Shown here: positions 1-6,395 of the stretch, in pieces
Numbering within the stretch: position 1 is the stretch's first letter
Layout of the letters: each line of letters begins with the position of its first letter
From: Oscillospiraceae bacterium
GTDB taxonomy: Bacteria; Bacillota; Clostridia; Oscillospirales; Oscillospiraceae
NCBI GenBank assembly: GCA_016295225.1
Contig: JAEDLP010000007.1
Coordinates: 1 to 27,022, forward strand
DNA length: 27,022 nt
Direction of reading: 5' to 3'
Position numbers and translations under genes: made by a program
The notes under the pieces: generated by a model
What the model saw: only the letters and a program-made list of their open reading frames with translations
Told to the model about the DNA's origin: nothing
The model's database searches: none

Positions 1-1190
1 GCGGTGCAGAAGGAGGGGATGTGGCCGCTGTCCATGAGCCACTTGACCACCTCGTCCAGGGAACGCTGGTCGGACACGTCGAACTGCTCGGTGTCGTGGG
101 GCCGCTCGGCCTCGGTGTAGCCGCCCACGGAGGTCCGGGAGCCGCCGCTGACCTGGGAGATGCCCAGCCGCAGCAGCTTGGAGCGAACCTCCTCGGACTC
201 CCGGGTGGAGATGATCATGCCGGTGTAGGGCACTGCCAGACGGATGCAGGCGGTGATCTTGGCGAAGGTGTCGTCATCGATGGAGTTGTCGAACTCGTCG
301 GGGTCGATGTCATCGGCTTTCTTCACCCGGGGGACGCTGATGGTGTGGGGGCCTACCCCGTGGACGGCCTCCAGGTGCTCGGCGTGCATGATGAGGCCAG
401 CAAACTCGTACTTATAGCCCTCCAGGCCGAAGAGAACGCCCAGGCCCACGTCGTCGATGCCGCCCTCCATGGCCCGGTCCATGGCCTCGGTGTGGTAGGC
501 GTAGTCGTGCTTGGGGCCGGTGGGGTGGAGATACTCGTAGCTCTCCTTGTTGTAGGTCTCCTGGAAGAGGATGTAGGTGCCGATGCCAGCCTCCTTCAGC
601 TTCCGGTAGTTCTCCACGGTGGTGGCGGCGATGTTCACGTTCACCCGGCGGATGTCGCCGTTCTTGTGGTGGACGCTGTAGATGGTTTTGATACACTCCA
701 GGATGTACTCGATGGGGTTGTTCTTGGGATCCTCGCCGGCCTCGATGGCCAGACGCTTGTGGCCCATGTCCTGGAGGGCGATGACCTCCTGACGGACCTC
801 CTCCTGGGTGAGCTTTTTCCGGGGGATGGTCTTGTTCTTCAGGTGGTAGGGACAGTAGAGACAGCCGTTGACGCAGTAGTTGGACAGGTACAGGGGGGCG
901 AAGATGACGATGCGGTTGCCATAAAAGGCCAGCTTGATCTCCTCGGCGATCTGGTACATTTTCTCGATCTTCTCGGGGATCTCACAGGCCAGCAGCAGGG
1001 AGGCCTCCCGGTGGGTCAGGCCCTGGCAGGTGACGCCATTGCCGTTGGGCTTGGGCCGGGCCTTTTCCAGAATTTCGTCGATGAGGGCTACGTTGTTCTT
1101 GTTTTCCTCGGCCCAGGCCAGGGTGTCCAGGATCTCCTGGTGGTTGATGAATTCCTCTGCTTTCAGAGATTTGGGATCATAGATTGCCAT
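1..1190 (-). CDS. hydG: [FeFe]-hydrogenase maturase HydG, radical SAM tyrosine lyase (3' end cut by window edge)
   Basis: HydG cleaves tyrosine to give the CO and CN ligands of the hydrogenase H-cluster, using two Fe-S clusters (known for the family). The frame stays open for 396 codons from the ATG at 1190 to the window edge. The radical-SAM motif CxxxCxxC is visible as CVNGCLYC, Cys106, 110 and 113, in the context YLSNYCVNGCLYCPYHLK. The last residues in the window, PSFCTA, are the start of the family's C-terminal CxxC...C motif for the second cluster, so about 70 residues are missing to the left. The start is backed by an AGAAAGGAAG ribosome binding site. It lies 23 bases after hydE and is surely co-transcribed with it. 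Truncation is a window artefact and not a pseudogene; hydF may follow to the left. Confidence 0.96.
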   Translation of the reverse strand, partial: MAIYDPKSLKAEEFINHQEILDTLAWAEENKNNVALIDEILEKARPKPNGNGVTCQGLTHREASLLLACEIPEKIEKMYQIAEEIKLAFYGNRIVIFAPLYLSNYCVNGCLYCPYHLKNKTIPRKKLTQEEVRQEVIALQDMGHKRLAIEAGEDPKNNPIEYILECIKTIYSVHHKNGDIRRVNVNIAATTVENYRKLKEAGIGTYILFQETYNKESYEYLHPTGPKHDYAYHTEAMDRAMEGGIDDVGLGVLFGLEGYKYEFAGLIMHAEHLEAVHGVGPHTISVPRVKKADDIDPDEFDNSIDDDTFAKITACIRLAVPYTGMIISTRESEEVRSKLLRLGISQVSGGSRTSVGGYTEAERPHDTEQFDVSDQRSLDEVVKWLMDSGHIPSFCT

Positions 1191-1213
1191 AGTATTTCTT
1201 CCTTTCTTTTGGG

Positions 1214-2287
1214 TCAGGGTCTTCCTTCCCCATTAGAGTTTTTGATAATATCTCCCCGGTGGGTCACCAGGGAATAGCCCACCGACTCCATGCGGGCCGA
1301 CAGACACCCTCTGCACTGGGCGGATTCCTCGCCGGTACAGATCTTGTTGTCGTACAGGGCGTATTTTTTCCGCACGGCCATCGGAGACAGATTGGGCATG
1401 ACCACGTTGGCCCCGGCCAGGACGCCCATCTCCCGCCCCGAGGGGTGAATGGTCCCCAGGGCCGTGGTGGCCGGGAGGAGGATGGCCGGTGAGATGAGCC
1501 GGATGATGGACAGCAGATAGCAGGTCAGGGCCACATTCCCCGGAGGGCTGGCCCGGAAGGGGGTATCCCGGTGGGGGATGAAGGGGCCGATGCCGCACAT
1601 ATCCGGCTGGAATTCCTCGATGAATTTCAGATCCTTGGCCAGCATGGCCGGGGTCTGGCCCGGGGAGCCCACCATGAAGCCGCAGCCCACCTGGTAGCCG
1701 ATCTCCTTCAGGTCCCGCAGACATTCCATCCGGCGGGCGAAGGACATGGCCGGGGGGTGGAGGCTCCGGTAATGGGCCTCGTCGGCGGTCTCGTGGCGGA
1801 GGAGGTAGCGGTCCGCCCCGGCGTCAAAGAGACGCTGATAGCTCTCCCGGGACCGCTCCCCTAGGGAGAGGGTCACGGCACAGTCGGGGTAGCGGCTTTT
1901 GATCTCCCGGATCAGGGGGCAGAGGACCTGGTCGGTGAAATAGCCGTCCTCACCCCCTTGGAGGACAAAGGTACGAAAGCCCAAGGCGTAGCCCTCCTCG
2001 CAGCAGGCCAGGATGCCCTCGGGGGTCAGGCGGTAGCGGTCGCAGTTTGCGTTGCTCCCCCGGATGCCGCAGTAGAGACAGTCGTTTTTGCAGATGTTGC
2101 TGATCTCGATGAGGCCCCGGGTGTAGACGGCGGTTCCGTATACGGCCTCCCGGGCCGTCCGGGCCAGCTGGGCCAGCAAATCGGCGGCCTCCTGATCCCG
2201 GGCCGTGATGAGGGCCTCGTACTGGTCCAGGGTAAGGCTGTGGCTCTCCGCCAGGGTGTTAATGAGAGTCTGGATGTTCTTATTCAT
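1214..2287 (-). CDS. hydE: [FeFe]-hydrogenase maturase HydE, radical SAM enzyme
   Basis: HydE is a radical SAM enzyme that acts with HydG and HydF in building the [2Fe] subcluster of [FeFe]-hydrogenase. The 357-residue length is normal for the family. The SAM cluster motif is CKNDCLYC (Cys66, 70, 73), followed by the TIM-barrel strand with LQGGED and, later, GFMVGSPGQT. Near the C-terminus a second motif, Cys317-x7-Cys325-x2-Cys328, matches the accessory-cluster site known in Thermotoga maritima HydE, which many HydE proteins lack. The ATG start overlaps the end of the TM1266-family gene by 8 bases (2280-2287). No strong ribosome binding site of its own is seen, which points to translational coupling. 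BioB/PylB-like radical SAM proteins are relatives, but adjacency to hydG settles the call. Confidence 0.96.
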   Translation of the reverse strand: MNKNIQTLINTLAESHSLTLDQYEALITARDQEAADLLAQLARTAREAVYGTAVYTRGLIEISNICKNDCLYCGIRGSNANCDRYRLTPEGILACCEEGYALGFRTFVLQGGEDGYFTDQVLCPLIREIKSRYPDCAVTLSLGERSRESYQRLFDAGADRYLLRHETADEAHYRSLHPPAMSFARRMECLRDLKEIGYQVGCGFMVGSPGQTPAMLAKDLKFIEEFQPDMCGIGPFIPHRDTPFRASPPGNVALTCYLLSIIRLISPAILLPATTALGTIHPSGREMGVLAGANVVMPNLSPMAVRKKYALYDNKICTGEESAQCRGCLSARMESVGYSLVTHRGDIIKNSNGEGRP

Positions 2288-2537
2288 GGCTGATCACATG
2301 GGAGAAGGCGGTTTTGACGCTGACCCCGGGGAGCTTGCCGATCTTCCCGGACAGGGCAGAGATCACGTCCTGGGGGGCGTCGATGGCGATGCTGATGATG
2401 TGGATGCTCCGCTGGCGGTAGGGGATGCCCATGCGGCCGATGATGTACTGGCCGTAGTCGTGGAGGATGGCGTTGATGGTCTCCACGCTCTCGCTGTTTT
2501 CCACGATGATGGACATGACAGCCACTCTGGTTTCCAT
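2280..2537 (-). CDS. TM1266-family putative iron-only hydrogenase system regulator
   Basis: This is a small protein of 85 residues with the ACT-like/NikR-C-terminal-like ferredoxin fold expected of the TM1266 family. That family is found next to hydE/hydF/hydG and is named as a putative hydrogenase-system regulator; its ligand is not established. Visible features are the starting strand METRVAVMSIIVEN, a helix around residues 17-28, the conserved YGQYIIGRMGIPY stretch (28-40), and the strand IHIISIAID followed by the second helix and LPGVSVKTAFS. The start at 2537 is chosen because a near-perfect AAAGGAGGT lies 6 bases upstream; longer in-frame versions would run back through the leader hairpin. 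It is the first gene of the hyd operon, and its last 8 bases overlap the start of hydE. Confidence 0.9.
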   Translation of the reverse strand: METRVAVMSIIVENSESVETINAILHDYGQYIIGRMGIPYRQRSIHIISIAIDAPQDVISALSGKIGKLPGVSVKTAFSHVISHE

Positions 2538-2690
2538 GAAATACCTCCTTTGCATAAACAAAACCCCGCCTTTTCTGGAAAGGCGGGGCAAACACGTATA
2601 GCAAAACCAGCGGGGACCTTTCCCCGCAAAGAATGGAATATTGCCCGCACCTTTCACGCAGAGTTTTGGGTCTTTGTGTCAGGTCGATTT
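2538..2690 (-). promoter_or_regulatory. Structured 5' leader of the hyd operon, candidate attenuator
   Basis: About 150 untranslated bases separate the predicted transcription start (near 2690) from the first ATG. On the transcript, CAAAAC (2663-2668) can pair with GUUUUG (2602-2607), closing a loop that holds a 7-bp hairpin GCGGGGA/UCCCCGC (2621-2627 with 2610-2616). A 10-bp terminator-like hairpin follows at 2564-2588. The stretch GAAAGGUGCGG (read 2655 down to 2645) can pair almost continuously with the 5' arm of that terminator, with one wobble and one mismatch. This layout fits an antiterminator/terminator switch. I could not match it to a known riboswitch class (TPP, SAM, cobalamin, FMN, THF, ZTP and c-di-GMP were considered). 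Confidence 0.5.
2564..2588 (-). terminator. Rho-independent terminator-like hairpin just before the hyd operon's first RBS
   Basis: A perfect 10-bp GC-rich stem (CCCCGCCTTT with AAAGGCGGGG) has a 5-base loop. On the minus strand it is followed by TTTTGTTTATG. It could end PBP2 transcripts. However, a good promoter lies upstream of it and the hyd ribosome binding site directly follows, so transcription of the hyd genes from that promoter must pass through it. Confidence 0.75.
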
Positions 2691-2696
2691 GGAGCT

Positions 2697-2725
2697 ATTC
2701 TACCACAGTTTTGAAAAAAATGCAA
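2697..2725 (-). promoter_or_regulatory. Sigma-A-type promoter of the hyd operon
   Basis: On the minus strand, TTGCAT (2720-2725) and TAGAAT (2697-2702) are separated by exactly 17 bases, with an AT-rich spacer in a GC-rich genome. It starts directly after the PBP2 stop codon (2727-2729), so the hyd genes need not depend on the cell-shape operon. Transcription would begin near 2690. Confidence 0.7.
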
Positions 2726-2726
2726 G

Positions 2727-4406
2727 TCAGGAGAGATATTCTTTCAAAATGGCGGCGGCTACCTCTCCCAGGGCCGAGCCGCTGCCCCCCTGCTCCACCA
2801 CGATGGCCAGGGCGATCTGGGGGTCGTCGTAGGGGGCGAAGCACACCAGCACCGCGTTGGCCAGGTCGGCCCCGTCCACCTGGGCAGAGCCCGTCTTGGC
2901 CCCGGCCTTTACCGGCAGATCCCGGAAGGCCCTGGACAGGGACCCGGTCTGGGTCACCACCCCCATTCCCTCCTTGATGGCGGCCAGATTTTGGGGGGAT
3001 ATCTCCAGCTTCCCCAGGGAGACCGTCTCATAGAGCCCCTCCCCTTCCGCCTTCTTCAGAATGTGGACCTGCCGCCGCTCCCCACCGCTGACCAGGGTGG
3101 CGGTCATGTGGGCAAGCTGGAGGGGGGTGAAGCGGTTGTTCTCCTGGCCGATGGCGGCGGAGAGGACGCTGCCCTCATACCAGGTCCCCCCCACCGAGGC
3201 GGTGTAGTCCGGCCCGGCCACCACCCCGGCTTTCTCCCCGGCCAGCTCGATGCCGGTCTTCTCCCCCAGGCCCAGGGCGTTGGCGTACTCGTCCAGGGTC
3301 TCGATGCCCACCCGGCGGCCAGCGTCGTAGAAGAAGATGTTGCAGGAGTCGGCGATGGCCTCCGACAGGGTCTCCAGGCCGTGGGTTCTCCCCTCCTGGC
3401 GGTAGAGCCAGCACTGGGGCTGGGGGCTCTTATAATACGTGTACCGCCCGGTGTCCAGGATCTGGGTCACCGGGGTCAGGTATCCCTCCTCCAGAGCAGC
3501 CGCGGCAGTGACCAGCTTGAAGGTGGAGCCAGGGGCGTACAGGCCCTGAACCGCCCGGTTCATCAGGGGGGTGTCCGGGTCCTGGGACAGGCTGGGGTAA
3601 TCCGCCGAGAAGGTGGCCGTGTCGTAGTCCGGCAGGCTGACCATGGCCAGCACCCCGCCGTCGGACACATCCAGGGCCGCCACCGCGCCCCCGGTGGCCT
3701 GGGGATGGCTGTCCAGAAAGGCCTGAAGGGCCGCCCGGGCCGCCGCCTGGAGGTCTTTATCCAGAGTGAGGGTCACGTCCTTCCCCGGCTGGGGCGTCAC
3801 AGAGTAGCTCTCCCCGGTGATCTGTCCGTTCCTGTCGGTCTCCAGGACTTTGGTGCCGGGGGTTCCGTGGAGGAGGGACTCAAAGGCGGCCTCGGCCCCG
3901 TCCTTCCCCACCTGGGCATCCATGGCGTAGCCCGCCTCCTGATAGACCTCCCACTCCTCGGGGCTCATGGCCCCCACCCGGCCCAGGAGATGGGGAGCCA
4001 GGCTGCCGCTGCCCGTCCGGGTAACCTGGGGGGTGAAGGTCACCCCCGTCAGTCCCTCCTCCCGGATGCGGGCCATCAGGCGGCTGGTGACCCGGTCAAT
4101 GGACCCCTCTCCGGTCCAGACCACCTCTTCCTCCTGACAGAGAACTTTGAGCCGCCGGAGGACGGTCTCATCGCAGCCTTCGGCCAGGGCGGCCTGCCAG
4201 GCGACCTGGTCCTGGGCCAGAATCTTGCCGTTCCGATCCAGGAGCTTGCCCCGGGCAGCGGGAACGGTTTCCACCTGGGCGATGCTCCGCTGGGATCTCT
4301 CATAGTAGGCCGCCCCGGAGACCACCTGGAGGTTCCAGAGCAGCCCTGCGAAAACAACCAGAAGGCCCCCGAAAAAGAGGGCGGCAGAGGTGAGACGAGC
4401 AGACAT
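2727..4406 (-). CDS. mrdA: Penicillin-binding protein 2, peptidoglycan D,D-transpeptidase of the elongation complex
   Basis: A 559-residue class B penicillin-binding protein that cross-links peptidoglycan stem peptides at the outer face of the membrane. One N-terminal membrane anchor (residues about 7-28) is followed by the dimerization domain (ARGKLLDRNGKILA near 51-64). The transpeptidase domain has the three active-site motifs: S294-T-F-K297, S354-C-N356 and K504-T-G506. The start at 4406 has GGAAAGGAG 6 bases upstream; an upstream in-frame extension lacks this support and would overlap mreD. It is last in the zapA-U32-maf-mreC-mreD-PBP2 run, which argues for the elongation (PBP2) role rather than division (FtsI). 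It is shorter than many clostridial PBP2 proteins. Because block 5 may alter the stem peptide, it would be a plausible downstream user. Confidence 0.93.
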   Translation of the reverse strand: MSARLTSAALFFGGLLVVFAGLLWNLQVVSGAAYYERSQRSIAQVETVPAARGKLLDRNGKILAQDQVAWQAALAEGCDETVLRRLKVLCQEEEVVWTGEGSIDRVTSRLMARIREEGLTGVTFTPQVTRTGSGSLAPHLLGRVGAMSPEEWEVYQEAGYAMDAQVGKDGAEAAFESLLHGTPGTKVLETDRNGQITGESYSVTPQPGKDVTLTLDKDLQAAARAALQAFLDSHPQATGGAVAALDVSDGGVLAMVSLPDYDTATFSADYPSLSQDPDTPLMNRAVQGLYAPGSTFKLVTAAAALEEGYLTPVTQILDTGRYTYYKSPQPQCWLYRQEGRTHGLETLSEAIADSCNIFFYDAGRRVGIETLDEYANALGLGEKTGIELAGEKAGVVAGPDYTASVGGTWYEGSVLSAAIGQENNRFTPLQLAHMTATLVSGGERRQVHILKKAEGEGLYETVSLGKLEISPQNLAAIKEGMGVVTQTGSLSRAFRDLPVKAGAKTGSAQVDGADLANAVLVCFAPYDDPQIALAIVVEQGGSGSALGEVAAAILKEYLS

Positions 4407-4422
4407 GGCAACTCCTTTCCAT

Positions 4423-4893
4423 TCAAACGCGGCGGGTCCTCCCCAGAGAGGCCGCCTTCCCAATCACCGCCGCCAGGGGGTAACAGGCCAGGGCCAGCAG
4501 AAGCTCCGGCCAGGCCACGGCCAGGGCGGCGGCGAACCGATTCCCCGCCATCCAGTGGTCCACAACCAGCAGGACTTCCATCCCCGCCAGCACCGGGACG
4601 GTCCGAAGCCACTTTCCCCAAAATCCCCGGGAATTGTGGAAAACCGCCCCGGAAACACCCCCAACCAGGGGATACAGGGCCAGAACCCAGGGGGAACACC
4701 CAGCCAGCAGGCACAAAAAACCCCCAAACAATCCACATACCGCCCCCCGGTCCGGGCCTTGGGCCATCCCCAGCAGGCAGAGCAGCGAGGGCAGAAGCAG
4801 GGGGATCGCCCCCAAAACCTCCACCTGGACCAGCAGGCACCGCTGGATCAGGAAGGCCAGAAGCACCGCCAGACAGCACCGCACCCGCTCCAT
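4423..4893 (-). CDS. mreD: Rod-shape-determining membrane protein MreD
   Basis: A 156-residue, very hydrophobic protein with about five membrane segments (for example around residues 5-24, 26-42, 50-78, 97-110 and 122-145). It matches MreD in size and position, and MreD connects MreC and the elongation machinery. The ATG at 4893 is preferred over the GTG one codon earlier because GGGAGG then lies 7 bases upstream. The mreC stop and this ATG share a base in the sequence TGATG, indicating tight coupling. MreD diverges fast, so the call rests on membrane topology plus the mreC-mreD-PBP2 order. Confidence 0.85.
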   Translation of the reverse strand: MERVRCCLAVLLAFLIQRCLLVQVEVLGAIPLLLPSLLCLLGMAQGPDRGAVCGLFGGFLCLLAGCSPWVLALYPLVGGVSGAVFHNSRGFWGKWLRTVPVLAGMEVLLVVDHWMAGNRFAAALAVAWPELLLALACYPLAAVIGKAASLGRTRRV

Positions 4894-5735
4894 CACTTGT
4901 CCTCCCAGAAGTCGGTGACGATAAAGACCTCACCGAGCCGGTCCAGGTCGGCCGCCGGGGTGAGAACGCCGGACTGGGTCAGACCGCCGGGATCGTCCGT
5001 CAGGGAGGTCACCGTCCCCACCACCAGACCGGAGGGATAGCTCTCCCGGGCGGCGAAGGTCACCACCCCCTCCCCCAGTTGGACGGGGTCGGCCTGGGTC
5101 AGACCGGAGAACTTTACCTCCCCCGCGGCCATCAGGCCCAGATCCCCTTCCACGGAGCCCAGAACCCCCGAGTGGGTCCCCATCCCCGCCAGTTGGAAGG
5201 CGGGGTCGGTGAGGAGGGATACCTGGCACCAGGTCTTCCCGGTCTGGCTGACCCGGCCCACCAAGGCCCCGTGCTCATTCACCACGCACTGACCCGCCTG
5301 AATCCCGGAGCCTGTCCCCTTGTCCAGGGTAACGGATTTCTGCCAGTTGTCCGGGGTCCGGGCCACCACCCAGGCGGATTCCAGGGTGAGCTCCTGGCCG
5401 GAAGCCGTCAGATCCAGCAGGGATCGCAGACGCCGGTTCTCCTGCTGGGCCAGCTTGCCGGTCATGGCCTCCCGCTCCAGGGCGGCCAGGTCCTCCTTCA
5501 AGGCTTCGTTCTCCGCCCGGAGGGCATCCATCCCCCGAAACCAGGTCTCCGCCTGCTGAACTTTCTCTGAAAGGGGCGAAAACAGGCGAAGAAAAGGCCG
5601 CGACGCCGTCTCCCATCCACTGCGCAGCGGTCCGGCGGTCCCGTTCAGGACCAGCGCCAGAGCCGCCGCCAGCAGGCTCAGAGACAGAGCCGCGGCGATA
5701 ATCACTATCCACTTGTGGCGGAATGGTTTTTTCAA
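4893..5735 (-). CDS. mreC: Rod-shape-determining protein MreC
   Basis: A 280-residue MreC, the periplasm-facing scaffold that links the elongation transpeptidase to the cytoskeleton. It has a basic N-terminus (KKPFRHK), a membrane segment at residues 8-30, a coiled coil at about 55-105 (ALRAENEALKEDLAALERE) and the beta-rich MreC core, with TPDNWQKSVTLDKGTGSGI and later SGLVVGTV. The start is TTG at 5735, supported by GGAAAGGA 6 bases upstream. That TTG overlaps the maf stop in the sequence TTGA, so translation is probably coupled to maf. A longer frame upstream is only an out-of-frame reading of maf. No mreB gene precedes it, unlike the common mreBCD arrangement. Confidence 0.92.
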   Translation of the reverse strand: MKKPFRHKWIVIIAAALSLSLLAAALALVLNGTAGPLRSGWETASRPFLRLFSPLSEKVQQAETWFRGMDALRAENEALKEDLAALEREAMTGKLAQQENRRLRSLLDLTASGQELTLESAWVVARTPDNWQKSVTLDKGTGSGIQAGQCVVNEHGALVGRVSQTGKTWCQVSLLTDPAFQLAGMGTHSGVLGSVEGDLGLMAAGEVKFSGLTQADPVQLGEGVVTFAARESYPSGLVVGTVTSLTDDPGGLTQSGVLTPAADLDRLGEVFIVTDFWEDK

Positions 5736-6325
5736 AGGGCGTCCTTTCCGGCCAGGGCCAAACAGTCCACGCCGAAATCGAGCAACATCCGGCCCAGACG
5801 GCACACGGGCAGGCCCACCACGCTGCTGTAGTCCCCCTGGATGCCCTCCACCAGGAGGGCGCCGTAGCCCTGGATGCCATAAGCCCCGGCCTTGTCCATG
5901 GGCTCCCCGGTCTGAACATACCGGCGGACTTCCTCCGGGGTCAGGCTCCGGAAGGTCACCTGGGTCACCTCCACCTGGGAGACCACCTTCTCCCCCTGGC
6001 ATACGGTGACGCCGGTGCACACCTCATGGCTGCGGCCGGAGAGGGCGGTGATCATCTCCTCCGCCTGCCCAACAGAGGCGGGTTTTCCTAAAATCTCCCC
6101 GTCCAGGACCACCACGGTGTCCGACCCGATAACGATGGTATCGGGGTCCTCCCCCTGGGCGATGTGGAGGGCCTTCTCCCGGGAGAGGGTTTTTACCAGC
6201 TCCTGAGCGGGCAGATCGTGAATGGCTTCCTCGTCGATTTCCGGCGATTTGGTTGTAAACTCCAGTCCCATCTTCCCCAGCAGCTCCCGGCGGCGGGGGG
6301 ATTGGGACGCTAAGACTATTTTCAT
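5732..6325 (-). CDS. maf: Maf family nucleoside triphosphate pyrophosphatase
   Basis: A 197-residue Maf protein, a house-cleaning enzyme that hydrolyses non-canonical nucleoside triphosphates to monophosphates. Motifs seen are the N-terminal SQSPRRRELL (residues 7-16), SDTVV (68-72, with the catalytic Asp69), MDKAGAYGIQG (143-153) and GDYSSVVGLP (164-173). The last is typical of Maf proteins that act on dTTP/UTP or related pyrimidines; the exact substrate cannot be fixed here. GGAGG lies 7 bases before the ATG. It is the third gene of the zapA cluster. A maf gene directly upstream of mre genes is a familiar Firmicutes arrangement. Confidence 0.95.
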   Translation of the reverse strand: MKIVLASQSPRRRELLGKMGLEFTTKSPEIDEEAIHDLPAQELVKTLSREKALHIAQGEDPDTIVIGSDTVVVLDGEILGKPASVGQAEEMITALSGRSHEVCTGVTVCQGEKVVSQVEVTQVTFRSLTPEEVRRYVQTGEPMDKAGAYGIQGYGALLVEGIQGDYSSVVGLPVCRLGRMLLDFGVDCLALAGKDAL

Positions 6326-6395
6326 GGTTTGCCTCCGTTTTTTCCATCGAATTTGGGTGAGGAAGTAAAGTTTTTTCGGGGGTAAGGGGGTGTTG

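Noticed and set aside
21..1277. Plus-strand open frame (418 codons) over the left end
   Set aside because: The minus strand reads as HydG with its CxxxCxxC motif across the same span. HydG simply lacks its stop codon within the window.
2538..2690. Known riboswitch (TPP, SAM-I, cobalamin, THF, ZTP, c-di-GMP, fluoride) upstream of the hyd genes
   Set aside because: None of the conserved core sequences of these classes could be found; only an unclassified structured leader is claimed.
2991..5570. Very long plus-strand open frame (859 codons) opposite PBP2, mreD and mreC
   Set aside because: It is antisense to three genes with clear motifs, has no ribosome binding site, and its product is rich in Gly/Pro/Val/His without any domain. 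High GC at codon position 3 removes stops on the opposite strand.
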